DNA of 56,973 bases from Rhodospirillaceae bacterium (GTDB taxonomy: Bacteria; Pseudomonadota; Alphaproteobacteria; Rhodospirillales; JABJKH01), in the NCBI GenBank assembly GCA_018660465.1, contig JABJKH010000074.1:1-56973 (forward strand). The letters run 5' to 3'. How positions within the stretch are numbered: the stretch's first letter is position 1; the number at the start of each line of letters is the position of its first letter. A program made the translations under genes and the position numbers. Below, one piece after another: positions 27,828-36,559 of this stretch. Under the pieces are notes generated by a model. It did no database searches and was not told where the DNA came from. It was given only the letters and a program-made list of their open reading frames with translations.

Positions 27828-29501
27828 ATGAATCGAATAATCATAGCCTCACAATTTATCCTGATGGCGATCATGATATCGCCACCGTCCCAAGCAATTG
27901 ATAGAACCAGCGTAGAAGTGCAGCTTGCTCAACGCGGGGGAGGAGACCGTTCGAGTCAACGTACGCCGAGTAAAGTTATCAAGAAAATGGATGAGGATGG
28001 CGACGGTCGAATATCCAGGGACGAATTCCTTGGTCCGAAAAATAGATTCGGGAAACTGGACGCCGATGGTGATGGCTATGTCACGAAGGAAGAGCTCGAG
28101 GCTCGGTTTTCTAAAACGTCAAAGGGACCTGATTTTTCGAAGCATCCTAATGCGGCATGGTATGCCAAGTTGCCCGTGATCGTGACCCACGCGCATATTA
28201 AGCCCGATATTGGTCAGGGGGACCGAGATTGGGAGGGGACAACTGAAAATGCCATCCGGCAAATGGATGAGCATGGTGTGCAGGCATCCATCGTGATGTC
28301 GCCCCCTAGTAATCGTTCTGAAAATTCCTATTTCGACGACCTTATCAGGGTTACGAAAAAATATCCTACACGTTTCAGAGTCTTGGGTGGCGGGCGATCC
28401 CTAAACCCGATGATTAATAATATAAGTCGAGACAGCGTTGATGAGGGAGACCGTGCTGATTTTATAGCAAGAGCTGATGAACTTATTGCCAAGGGGGCTA
28501 TCGGCTTTGGCGAAACGACGGCATTGCATTTTTCTTTTCGCTCCGGCCACCCGTTTGAAAATGTTCAGCCGGATCATCCTCTCTATTTACTACTCGCTGA
28601 TATGGCGGCGAAGCACGACGTTCCAATCGATATACATATGGAAGCTGTGCCCGAGAAATGGGCGGTGTCGAAAAGAATGCGAAAAAAGAGTTCCGATAAC
28701 CCTGCCTATATCGAAGAGAACATAACGGCATTTGAACGCTTACTTCGGCATAATCGCAAAGCGAGAATTATCTGGGTTCATTTGGGTATGGATACGACCG
28801 GCTTGCGTTCGCCCGACTTGACCCGGCGGCTTCTCCAAGCCCATCCCAATCTATATCTTAGCTTGAAGCTTATTCGCGGATTAAACGCCCGGTTCCCAAT
28901 TTTCCGAGGTGGTGCCCGGATGGACCCAGATTGGAAGAGGCTCATCACAAAATTCCCTGACCGTTTTATGATCGGTGCGGAAGCTTGGTATCTGGCGGAC
29001 AATTCTGTGAAAGGGTTTCGTAAAGGCATTGCACCTGCGGTTCGGGTGGTCCGGTTGCCCTATTTACCTCCTGTAGTTGCGCGTAAGGTCGCCTTTGAAA
29101 ACGCGCAACGTATCTTCAAATTTAAATTGATCAATCCCAGCGATTATCCTCTGCCCGCAGGCAGTGCTGAGCCGAAAACTATGGGCCCACTTTCAAAGAG
29201 AGAAATTCGGAAACTTATTGTCGGAAATACATTGGATTTTATTGCGCCGACTAATGGGAATCATTTATTTATTTATTTCGATGAGGACGGCAGCGCATTT
29301 TTAAAACGCGGTGGTCGCAACAGAGTTTTTACCAAGCGATGGTTCATCAATAAAAAATCGATGCTCTGTCGGACCACGAGAAATGACAAAAAACACTGCA
29401 CGAAAATTTTGCTAAAAAATCAGCCCGATCAAATAACTCTTTTCAACAAAAAGTTTCGCTATCAGGCGAAGCTAAGCAATGGCAGGAAGTTGCCTGAATA
29501 A
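27828..29501 (+). CDS. Secreted EF-hand/amidohydrolase fusion protein
   Basis: 557 residues in four parts. (1) Signal peptide 1-23, cleaved after SQA. (2) Two EF-hand calcium loops: DEDGDGRISRDE at 55-66 and DADGDGYVTKEE at 78-89. (3) An amidohydrolase_2-like barrel, about 115-430, with HxH metal ligands His121 and His123 (THAHIK), IDIHMEAVP, IIWVHLGMD, and MIGAEAW where an Asp is usually found. (4) A C-terminal domain, about 450-557, with GNTLDF, YFDEDGSAF and two Cys (SMLC, KKHC), like small periplasmic DUF995-type domains. The start at 27828 begins the signal peptide; an earlier frame overlaps glcB. The combination suggests a calcium-dependent periplasmic or extracellular hydrolase or decarboxylase. 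Confidence 0.85.
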   Translation: MNRIIIASQFILMAIMISPPSQAIDRTSVEVQLAQRGGGDRSSQRTPSKVIKKMDEDGDGRISRDEFLGPKNRFGKLDADGDGYVTKEELEARFSKTSKGPDFSKHPNAAWYAKLPVIVTHAHIKPDIGQGDRDWEGTTENAIRQMDEHGVQASIVMSPPSNRSENSYFDDLIRVTKKYPTRFRVLGGGRSLNPMINNISRDSVDEGDRADFIARADELIAKGAIGFGETTALHFSFRSGHPFENVQPDHPLYLLLADMAAKHDVPIDIHMEAVPEKWAVSKRMRKKSSDNPAYIEENITAFERLLRHNRKARIIWVHLGMDTTGLRSPDLTRRLLQAHPNLYLSLKLIRGLNARFPIFRGGARMDPDWKRLITKFPDRFMIGAEAWYLADNSVKGFRKGIAPAVRVVRLPYLPPVVARKVAFENAQRIFKFKLINPSDYPLPAGSAEPKTMGPLSKREIRKLIVGNTLDFIAPTNGNHLFIYFDEDGSAFLKRGGRNRVFTKRWFINKKSMLCRTTRNDKKHCTKILLKNQPDQITLFNKKFRYQAKLSNGRKLPE

Positions 29502-29516
29502 CCTGGAAATATCTCT

Positions 29517-30287
29517 TCATAAATCGAGAGCGTGGTCCGTAATGGTGCTCGTGCCATCATCAGCAATATCATAAATCCGAAAGGCGTGCGGCGCTTCGCA
29601 AAAGGCTGGCGGCAGAGAGTGAATAACACCGTCCGTTGTGGCGTTGCTGCCGGGATGGTAGTGGCCTGACAAAACGGCCCGCACTCGATCAGATCTTTTA
29701 AGCGCCTCTTTCATTGTATCTGCAGTTTTGTATTCGTAGCGCTTGCCTTTTCCAACGGTCGGCGGATCAATCATGTAGTGCTGAACATGGACTTGCGGGC
29801 AGTCGTGCTCTGGATTGGTCAGGGCATCTTCAAACTGTTCTTTGCGCGCGCCGGTTCGAAGTGGTTGCTTGTCGTCTGCCAATTCATCCCAAAAACAGAA
29901 AAACCGAAGTCCCGCAATGTCGCGCGGCTTTGGCGGTGGCTCAAAAACATCGGCAAAGGCGCCTTCAAGGTCGTGATTGCCTGGCACAACGACATAGGGG
30001 ACGGCGGTCGCATCAAACCAATCCCGGATTAACTGAAAATCCGCTTTTGCGCTTTCTACCCATTCTTCGTGGGAGCGATCATCCGGTGTCCCGCCATCCT
30101 TAACCTCATCAGGCACATCAAGAAGATCACCGCTCATCACCAGAACATCCGGAGTGAGTTCTTTTATCTGCTCCGCCAGACGATCAAGTGCGTCGGGCAT
30201 GCTGCGGGACAGGCGCAAAGGATCACTCGCCGTGCCCGGCTGATTGATGCGCAGATGCATGTCCGTAAAATGAAGTAGCCTCGCCAT
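29517..30287 (-). CDS. Icc-like metallophosphoesterase
   Basis: 256 residues. All calcineurin-type motifs are seen in order: FTDMHL (DxH), SGDLLD (GD), VPGNHD (GNHD), VQHYMIDPP and SGHYHPGSN (GHxH-like). This fits CpdA/Icc-type cyclic-nucleotide or other phosphodiesterases. It is cytoplasmic with no signal. It stands alone, converging with the EF-hand gene and diverging from the amidohydrolase gene at 30393. Confidence 0.9.
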   Translation of the reverse strand: MARLLHFTDMHLRINQPGTASDPLRLSRSMPDALDRLAEQIKELTPDVLVMSGDLLDVPDEVKDGGTPDDRSHEEWVESAKADFQLIRDWFDATAVPYVVVPGNHDLEGAFADVFEPPPKPRDIAGLRFFCFWDELADDKQPLRTGARKEQFEDALTNPEHDCPQVHVQHYMIDPPTVGKGKRYEYKTADTMKEALKRSDRVRAVLSGHYHPGSNATTDGVIHSLPPAFCEAPHAFRIYDIADDGTSTITDHALDL

Positions 30288-30392
30288 GGGGTGAGTTTAG
30301 CAGGACTTTAATTGTCTGAGCACGTCCTTTTATAAACGTCGTAAGGGCGGTACATTCTTTGGATAAAATTAAGGTGGTGAAGGAGCGGACCC

Positions 30393-31895
30393 GTGGCTGG
30401 AGCACCTACCCGACACGTCATTCGCAATGGACTATTGCTTGATCCGGAACAAAGATCGGTCGAGCCAACGGATCTATTGATCGAAGGGGACAGTATCCTA
30501 GAGGTGGGGACTCCCGGAATGGATGCCCCTGTGGACGCGGCTGTTATTGATGCGACGGATCGCCTGATAATGCCGGGGCTGGTTAATGCGCACACCCACG
30601 GCAGCACTAGCCTTGGCAAGGGTTCTGGCGATAAATGGTCGCTTGAACTTCTGCTCCATGCGAGCTCTTGGCTCAACGGCAACCGTACCCTTGAAGACCG
30701 GTATTTGTCGGCCCGCCTAAATGCCGTGGAACTGGTGCTGAAGGGATGCACCTCTGCATACGATATGTTCTTTGAAGTGCCATCACCTTCGGTAGAAGGA
30801 ATTTCGGCAGCGGCCCGTGCCTATGCAGAAGTTGGTGTGCGGGTGGTGCTGGCGCCGATGATGGCCGACACGAGTTTGTATCAGGCCATTCCTGGGCTTT
30901 TGGATTCCTTGCCGGAACCGCATCGAAGTATTGCTGAAAAAGCGCAGGCCGCCCCCTGGCAAGAACACATCGCCAATTGTCGGGCGTTGATGGAGGATTG
31001 GTTGATTGATCGCGACCAAGTGCGGCCGGCATTGGGGCCAACCATCCCGCACCATTGCAGCGACGATTTTATTCGCGCCTGCCGTGATCTTGCCGCCGAA
31101 TACGATGTTGGCGTTCAGATGCACCTGGCAGAATCCAAAGTACAAGCGGTTGCGGGGCTAAAACTCTATGGCAAAACACTGACGGCGCATCTGGATGACT
31201 TGGGACTGCTGGGTCCAAACTTTACCGGTGCACATTGCATCTGGCTCGACGAAGACGATGTGAAACGCTTTAGCGATCAGGGGGCAAGTATCGCCCATAA
31301 CCCGGGATCTAATTTACGCTTGGGAAATGGTGTCGCACCGGCGCGTCAGATATTGAACGCCGGCGTTACCCTTGGTATTGGCAGTGACGGGTCGGCCTCC
31401 GCCGATCACCAAAATATGTTTGAGGCCCTGCGGATGGCGTCATTTGTCTCCAGGCTTGATGATCCCGATCCTGAGACCTGGCTTGGCACCTGGGATGTCT
31501 TGCGGGCGGGGACTTTGGGCGGTGCGTCGGCATTGGGGATGGCGGGCATGGTCGGTCGTTTGGCACCGGGGTTTAAGGCCGATATTGTTTTTATCGACCT
31601 GACAAACATCAACTTCGTGCCGTTAAATGATGTCGCCAATCAGATCATTAACTGCGAGGACAGCAGCGCCGTTGATAGCGTCATGATCGGCGGACGGATG
31701 GTCTTGCAGGGACGCCGCTTTGTCTCGCTCGATTTCGACAAGCTGCGCCGCGATGTACAGGCAACAGCGGATCGCCTGCGCGACCAAAACGCACCAACCA
31801 AAGAACGCATGGAAGCCATGGCCAAATTCGTCTCCAGCCACTGCGTCGGCTTGGCGTGTGAGGGGTATCATGTGCACAGGAGTCTGGATAGATGA
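30393..31895 (+). CDS. TrzA/AtzB-type amidohydrolase (metal-dependent deaminase family)
   Basis: 500 residues. The amidohydrolase signature GLVNAHTHG gives the HxH pair; VQMHLAESK supplies the third His, GAHCIWLDED the fourth and LGIGSDGSASAD the metal Asp. This places it with cytosine deaminase, MTA/SAH deaminase, chlorohydrolase and guanine deaminase-like enzymes acting on heterocyclic amines. Start is GTG at 30393 with AAGGAG about 7 nt upstream. The UbiD-family gene follows 82 nt downstream on the same strand. The true substrate (purine, pterin, triazine or other) is not evident. Confidence 0.88.
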   Translation: MAGAPTRHVIRNGLLLDPEQRSVEPTDLLIEGDSILEVGTPGMDAPVDAAVIDATDRLIMPGLVNAHTHGSTSLGKGSGDKWSLELLLHASSWLNGNRTLEDRYLSARLNAVELVLKGCTSAYDMFFEVPSPSVEGISAAARAYAEVGVRVVLAPMMADTSLYQAIPGLLDSLPEPHRSIAEKAQAAPWQEHIANCRALMEDWLIDRDQVRPALGPTIPHHCSDDFIRACRDLAAEYDVGVQMHLAESKVQAVAGLKLYGKTLTAHLDDLGLLGPNFTGAHCIWLDEDDVKRFSDQGASIAHNPGSNLRLGNGVAPARQILNAGVTLGIGSDGSASADHQNMFEALRMASFVSRLDDPDPETWLGTWDVLRAGTLGGASALGMAGMVGRLAPGFKADIVFIDLTNINFVPLNDVANQIINCEDSSAVDSVMIGGRMVLQGRRFVSLDFDKLRRDVQATADRLRDQNAPTKERMEAMAKFVSSHCVGLACEGYHVHRSLDR

Positions 31896-31977
31896 GATAT
31901 TCCCAGACTTGAGGCTTTACATTTTCCAGCCTTGGTTCATTCTTCGATCAAATTAACGACCGATATAAGGGAAACGC

Positions 31978-33624
31978 ATGAGCGCGGATGAACGGGGCTA
32001 TCCTGATTTTCAAGATCATTTGAAGGCGTTGCACGACAAGGGGTTGCTGCGCACCATTGATGTACCGATTAACAAAGATACCGAGATGCATCCCCTGGTG
32101 CGGTGGCAGTTTCGGGGCGGCGTGCCGGAATCGCAACGCTCTGCATTTTTATTCACCAATATCAAAGACTCCAAAAACAAGACCTATGACATGCCGGTCG
32201 TCGTCGGTGCTCTGGCTGCGACGCCGGAGATTTACAGCATCGGCATGGGCGTGCCCGTCGATGAAATTGGCGATAAGTGGACCCATGCCATCGCCAATCC
32301 AATTGATCCTGTGGAAGTCGAAGAAGGCGCTTGCCAAGAAGTCGTGATTACAGGCGATGATTTGATTGGTCCGGGCAACGGGCTTGAAACCCTTCCAGTG
32401 CCAATTTCCAGTCCCGGCTTTGATGCGGCACCTTATTTTACGGCGACCGGGGTGATTACCAAGGACCCTGAAACCGGTGTGCAGAACATGGGCACCTATC
32501 GCGGCGGGCTAAAAGCGCCAAATCGCTTAGGTGTCCGAATGTCGAGCCGTCCGGGCGGGGCCGAGGGTTACCTGCATTGGCTCAAATATCAAAAGCGCGG
32601 CGACAAGACCATGGACTGTGTCTTTGTTATTGGCGCGCCACCACCGATTTGCTTCATGGGACCGCAGAAAATGCCCATCGGGGTGGATGAAATGACCGTC
32701 GCCGGGGCGCTGTTAGGCGCACCGGTGCGGATGGTGAAGGGCAAGACGGTCGACCTGATGATACCGGCGGACGCGGAACTGATCATCGAAGGTAAAGTCG
32801 ATACGGAATTGTTGGAACCAGAAGGCCCGTTCGGCGAATCCCATGGCCATATCGCGTTGGAAGATTTCAACATGTCGATGACCGTGACTGCCATCACGCA
32901 TAAGTCTAATGCCATCATGCCGTCGATCATCAGCCAAGTAACGCCAAGTGAATCGAGCGTTATCAAGCGGGTGGCCTACGAGCCGATGTACCTGAATCAT
33001 CTCCGCAATAACTTAAGTTTAAAGTGCGTTAAGAAGGTCTCCTTGCATGAACCGCTGACCAACATCCGCAAGGTCTTGTTCGTGCAGCTTGAAAAGGGCA
33101 CGTCCCGGACCGAAGTGTGGCGGGCATTGAATGGTGCGAGCATGCTGCGGGCAGACAGTGGCAAGTATGTTATCGCCATTGATCAGGACATTGATCCCGA
33201 CAATGCGGACTCTGTTTTCTGGGCGCTGGCCTATCGGGCCAATCCGATTGAAGACATGCAAATCCTTCCCCACCGCGCGCGCGGTCATGGCCCGAAAGCC
33301 AAGGACGGGCCGTCGGAGGATTCGACCCTACTAATCGACGCCACCATGAAAGGCGATATGCCGCCGTTGGCGTTGCCTAAAAAGGAATACATGGAACACG
33401 CCAAGGAAATCTGGGAACGCCTGCAACTGCCGTCCTTAACGCCGCAAAGCCCCTGGCATGGCTATGAAATGGGGCATTGGTCAGATGATTGGGAAGACGG
33501 CGCGGTGCGGGCTGTCCAAGGCTTCTATCACGTGAATGGTGAGAACACCTATGCCCGCAGACGTGGGGGACTTAAACCCGAAACGCCGGTCTGGGAAGTG
33601 CCCGAAGAAGATTCAGAAGACTAA
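31978..33624 (+). CDS. UbiD-family prenyl-FMN-dependent decarboxylase
   Basis: 548 residues. The core contains GTYRGGLKA, at the place of the conserved Arg, and EGPFGESHGH, which carries the conserved glutamates of the E-R-E active site in UbiD. GPQKMPIGVDEM and HEPLTNIRKV are other family blocks. These enzymes reversibly (de)carboxylate aromatic or alpha,beta-unsaturated acids using prenyl-FMN made by UbiX, and a ubiX gene lies about 10 kb upstream. It is a distant family member rather than the ubiquinone enzyme. Start ATG follows AAGGGAAACGC. Its last 4 nt overlap the convergent FlgO-like gene. Confidence 0.92.
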   Translation: MSADERGYPDFQDHLKALHDKGLLRTIDVPINKDTEMHPLVRWQFRGGVPESQRSAFLFTNIKDSKNKTYDMPVVVGALAATPEIYSIGMGVPVDEIGDKWTHAIANPIDPVEVEEGACQEVVITGDDLIGPGNGLETLPVPISSPGFDAAPYFTATGVITKDPETGVQNMGTYRGGLKAPNRLGVRMSSRPGGAEGYLHWLKYQKRGDKTMDCVFVIGAPPPICFMGPQKMPIGVDEMTVAGALLGAPVRMVKGKTVDLMIPADAELIIEGKVDTELLEPEGPFGESHGHIALEDFNMSMTVTAITHKSNAIMPSIISQVTPSESSVIKRVAYEPMYLNHLRNNLSLKCVKKVSLHEPLTNIRKVLFVQLEKGTSRTEVWRALNGASMLRADSGKYVIAIDQDIDPDNADSVFWALAYRANPIEDMQILPHRARGHGPKAKDGPSEDSTLLIDATMKGDMPPLALPKKEYMEHAKEIWERLQLPSLTPQSPWHGYEMGHWSDDWEDGAVRAVQGFYHVNGENTYARRRGGLKPETPVWEVPEEDSED

Positions 33625-34184
33625 TAAACGGTATAGCGCCTAACAGGCGTGACCATGGACTGAACGTTGTCATCCATTTTTAGAACGTAGTCATGGGCCG
33701 ACAGCACCCGGCCATCATCGGCGCGAAGCAGCTTTAAGTTTACAAATACCTCATTCTGGGAAACCGTAAAGGTACCTGCGACAACCGCTTGTGCGCCACT
33801 TTCCCGGCTGAGTTCGCGAACATCGCGGGATAGAATAAGCTGGCCCGTACCACGGTTAATCCGCAGCCGATTGCCCATGTTGACTTCGACCACCGCATAG
33901 CCGCTGCCGACCAACCGAGACGCCAGTTGCTCTGATGAAATGCGGCCCAAGGGCGATGAGAGTTCCAAGTTATTGATATCAGCGAGGCTGGTTACAAGAA
34001 CCGGCTTGGCTGGGTTCAGGTTGGTCTGATTCTTTTGCAGCAGTTGATCCATCGCCTGATAGTTGGAAACGATCAGTTCCGTCCCCGGTGTCTTGGGTGA
34101 CTTGGTCAATACAGGGTTAGGCGAGCCGCACGCAGCAACCAACACAACCGCAAGACAACTGATCAGGACATTTATCGGTTTCAT
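33621..34184 (-). CDS. FlgO-family outer-membrane lipoprotein
   Basis: 187 residues. Lipoprotein signal with lipobox VAAC near residue 19. The body has SNYQAMDQLLQ and a SLADINNLELSSPLGRISSEQLASRL stretch, then RDVRELSRESGAQAVVAGTFTVSQ, characteristic of FlgO-family proteins. FlgO is linked to the flagellar outer-membrane region in Vibrio. Start ATG at 34184 has TAGGAAA upstream; the earlier ATG lies in the preceding gene. It is 10 nt downstream of another lipoprotein gene. No flagellar gene is nearby, so a flagellar role is unproven. Confidence 0.85.
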   Translation of the reverse strand: MKPINVLISCLAVVLVAACGSPNPVLTKSPKTPGTELIVSNYQAMDQLLQKNQTNLNPAKPVLVTSLADINNLELSSPLGRISSEQLASRLVGSGYAVVEVNMGNRLRINRGTGQLILSRDVRELSRESGAQAVVAGTFTVSQNEVFVNLKLLRADDGRVLSAHDYVLKMDDNVQSMVTPVRRYTVY

Positions 34185-34194
34185 TCGCGGTTTC

Positions 34195-34938
34195 CTAATT
34201 CGTTGAACCAACGGAGAACTGTCGGATCTTCAGCGGTTCCTTGGCTGCCGATGCTTCGTGTACCAACAGCGGGGCAGGTGCCTGGGCACCGACGTATTGT
34301 AGGAGTTCCTTGCTGGTAGTGTAAAAAATCTTCGACCAGCGATGATAAATCATCGCTCCTTTGGTGACTGATACCGTGACCATAACCTCGGGCCGAGGTT
34401 CAGACGGAAAAATACCATTGGCATCCGCGAGTTCATATAGAATGGCCCCGGCTGCAATGGTAGGTGCTGTGGGTGCGGCTATGCTGATTGCTGAAATACC
34501 GGCGATGCCACCCCCCATGACGTAGCCGCTCATGGGCGGCGGGACATACTGCTTATGCGGCACGGGGCGGACATCTGTGTGAATTCTGTAAGCGCCACCT
34601 CTGCTCAGCGAAACGGGCAACCCAGCTTGTGTCAGCCGTGTGATCAGGAGTTCGCGAAGGGCAACGGAAAATGGCATGGTCGGATCAGCGGCCTCAACAA
34701 AGAACGGGGTCTTCTTGTTGGGTAGTTTGACACGGGCTTGTTCGATGCCGGCGACGGTCTCCAGTGCTAATGCATCCCAATGGGCCGCGGCATGAACCCG
34801 CTGTTGCGCGACCGGCTTGCTGCCGATGTCTGTCGCCGTGCGCGTATAGGGCTGAGCGTCATACTGAGCCCTGTCATACATACAGCCAGTAAGCAGCACT
34901 ACAGCTACCATGGGAACAAACTTTACGAACAAATTCAT
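34195..34938 (-). CDS. Lipoprotein of unknown function, partner of FlgO-like protein
   Basis: 247 residues. Lipoprotein signal with lipobox LTGC near residue 19. Body includes VALRELLITRLTQAGLPVSLS, YRIHTDVRPVPHKQY and a glycine-rich hydrophobic segment (YVMGGGIAGISAISIAAPTAPT, given here as a position near residues 148-170) that might be membrane-inserting. I do not recognise the family. The 10-nt spacing to the FlgO-like gene suggests a two-lipoprotein envelope unit. Confidence 0.7.
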   Translation of the reverse strand: MNLFVKFVPMVAVVLLTGCMYDRAQYDAQPYTRTATDIGSKPVAQQRVHAAAHWDALALETVAGIEQARVKLPNKKTPFFVEAADPTMPFSVALRELLITRLTQAGLPVSLSRGGAYRIHTDVRPVPHKQYVPPPMSGYVMGGGIAGISAISIAAPTAPTIAAGAILYELADANGIFPSEPRPEVMVTVSVTKGAMIYHRWSKIFYTTSKELLQYVGAQAPAPLLVHEASAAKEPLKIRQFSVGSTN

Positions 34939-35143
34939 GCGAAGCCCCCGAAACCGAATCTACGTTACGCGTTATCCTATCACTGGTGACGTCATGTCTC
35001 AACTCGATTTGTCTGTCTACAGTATCGCAATATTTCTCAAGGCTCATTTTGGTCTATCAGGTACTGATTTGTGCCAAAAGGCAGCTAACGACAAATTGAT
35101 GCCATTCTGCAAAAAATGTGTGGCTTTTAGCCATATTTTGCGT

Positions 35144-35172
35144 TTGCCAGCCTCCCTATGAGACACTATATT
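35144..35172 (+). promoter_or_regulatory. Strong sigma-70 promoter, identical in design to that at 45935
   Basis: TTGCCA at 35144-35149, 17-nt spacer, TATATT at 35167-35172, then GCGCGCCA at 35173-35180. The promoter of the LeuA-like gene at 45935-45963 has the same -35, spacer length, -10 and following GCGCGCCA octamer, and both lie exactly 117 nt upstream of the start codon (from the base after the -10). The rest of the 351-nt gap 34939-35289 shows no gene I can support. Confidence 0.8.
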
Positions 35173-35243
35173 GCGCGCCATACTAAGCCTGTTATGGGCG
35201 CTCGTTTTTATCGATACGAAACGATTAGTCACGGATTTTAAAT

Positions 35244-35264
35244 AAAGTTCCACCAAGGAACTTT
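35244..35264 (+). promoter_or_regulatory. Stem-loop in the M24 gene leader
   Basis: AAAGTTCC at 35244-35251 pairs perfectly with GGAACTTT at 35257-35264 over a 5-nt loop, 25 nt before the start codon. Downstream AAAGG is the ribosome-binding site. It could stabilise the mRNA or regulate translation. No equivalent stem is seen in the matching leader at 45964. Confidence 0.45.
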
Positions 35265-35289
35265 AGAACTAAAAAAGAAAGGCAACTCG

Positions 35290-36546
35290 ATGGCACGAAA
35301 TAGCACAGCAAACTTTGGTTTGGGTGGGGTAGACTGGCAACAGCGGATTAACTGGGACCGGTTGCGGACCTACCGTACGGAGCGCGCTCGTGAGCGTATG
35401 AAGGCAGCCGGCCTCGGCGCCATGATCCTCATGTATGATGAGAACGTACGTTATGTAACCTCCACACTGACCCCGGGCTGGAACCGTCTGAAGCCGGGTC
35501 TTCGCTATGCGATGTTGGCTGGTGACGGCGCGCCTGTCTTGTTTGAACAAGGCGATATTGGTGCTCAAATTGCGGCTCACTGCCCTTGGATCCCGCCTGA
35601 GAACATCCGTTATTCCTATGCATGGATTAAGGGTGCCGCGGGTCCTGCTTCCTCTCAGCAGGTGAAGAAATTCATCCAGGCTGCCAAGGACGTCATGAAA
35701 GAAAACGGCGTTGAAGGCCAAAAGCTGGGCGTCGACTTCATGGACATCAACATGCTGAAAGCTTTCGAAGAAGAAGGCATTCACTGGGCCGACGGTATGT
35801 CGCCAATGATGGAAGCACGGGCTGTTAAGAACGTAGATGAGCAAGAATGCATGCGCATCGTTGGTGCCATTGGTGATGCGGCACACTGGGAATGCATGAA
35901 GTTCCTGGAGCCTGGCGTTACTGAGAACCAAGTTACGGCTCACATCATGAAGTTCCTGTTCAATATTCCAGGCATGGAAGACGTTGAAGACGTCATTGTC
36001 TCCTCTGGTCCTAACACATGGCCGAACTGGCGGAACTTCTCCGACCGGATTATTCAGCCGGGCGATATTGTGTTCATGGATTTGGCGGCTCTCACGTGGA
36101 ACGGCTATAAATCTTGCTACTATCGGACATACTGCGTGGGTGCAGAACCGACCCAGGAGCAAAAAGATTACTACGCCAAGGCGTTGGAATGGCTGCAGGC
36201 CTCTATTGAAGCTGTGAAGCCGGGTGCTACGACCCGCGACATTGCTGAGAAATGGCCATCAGCGAAAGAAGCTTGGGGCTACGAAGAAGAAGACCAAGCG
36301 GCTGCCAACCTTTGGGGTCACGGTCTGGGTCTTGCTCAGTACGATCCTCCGGTTATCTCGCGGATTTGGTCCTTGGATCACCCACTTGAAATTCAAGAAG
36401 GCATGGTCTTCGCGCTGGAAACCCAGCACGGCAAGCCGCTTGAATGGGGTGTTCGGATTGAGGAAATGGTTATCGTTCACAGTGATGAGACTGAACTGAT
36501 CACCCACTTCCCGATCGACCGCATCATGCCGGTGAAAGTCATCTAA
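35290..36546 (+). CDS. M24 (creatinase/aminopeptidase P fold) hydrolase with altered metal site
   Basis: 418 residues, an N-terminal creatinase-like domain (about 15-170) and a C-terminal pita-bread domain. Metal-ligand positions are Asp264 (FMDLAAL), His344 (WGHGLGL), Glu377 (ALET) and Glu391 (RIEEM). The second Asp, normally in SDxTRT, is replaced: the sequence is S275-C276-Y-Y-R-T. Creatinase, a metal-free member, also loses this Asp, and DMSP lyase DddP, ectoine hydrolase and creatinase share the fold, so a non-peptidase role is likely. The gene has a strong promoter with a long leader and appears codon-optimised, suggesting high expression. A terminator-like structure follows. Confidence 0.88.
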   Translation: MARNSTANFGLGGVDWQQRINWDRLRTYRTERARERMKAAGLGAMILMYDENVRYVTSTLTPGWNRLKPGLRYAMLAGDGAPVLFEQGDIGAQIAAHCPWIPPENIRYSYAWIKGAAGPASSQQVKKFIQAAKDVMKENGVEGQKLGVDFMDINMLKAFEEEGIHWADGMSPMMEARAVKNVDEQECMRIVGAIGDAAHWECMKFLEPGVTENQVTAHIMKFLFNIPGMEDVEDVIVSSGPNTWPNWRNFSDRIIQPGDIVFMDLAALTWNGYKSCYYRTYCVGAEPTQEQKDYYAKALEWLQASIEAVKPGATTRDIAEKWPSAKEAWGYEEEDQAAANLWGHGLGLAQYDPPVISRIWSLDHPLEIQEGMVFALETQHGKPLEWGVRIEEMVIVHSDETELITHFPIDRIMPVKVI

Positions 36547-36559
36547 CTTAAGACTTTCA

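Noticed and set aside
34910-35161. Open frame of 83 codons in the gap before the M24 gene
   Set aside because: It starts inside the opposite-strand lipoprotein gene, runs into the TTGCCA promoter element and shows no protein-like pattern. Treated as chance.
35269-36162. 297-codon antisense frame within the M24 gene
   Set aside because: Same cause: strong codon bias leaves the opposite strand open. The sense frame has all family motifs.
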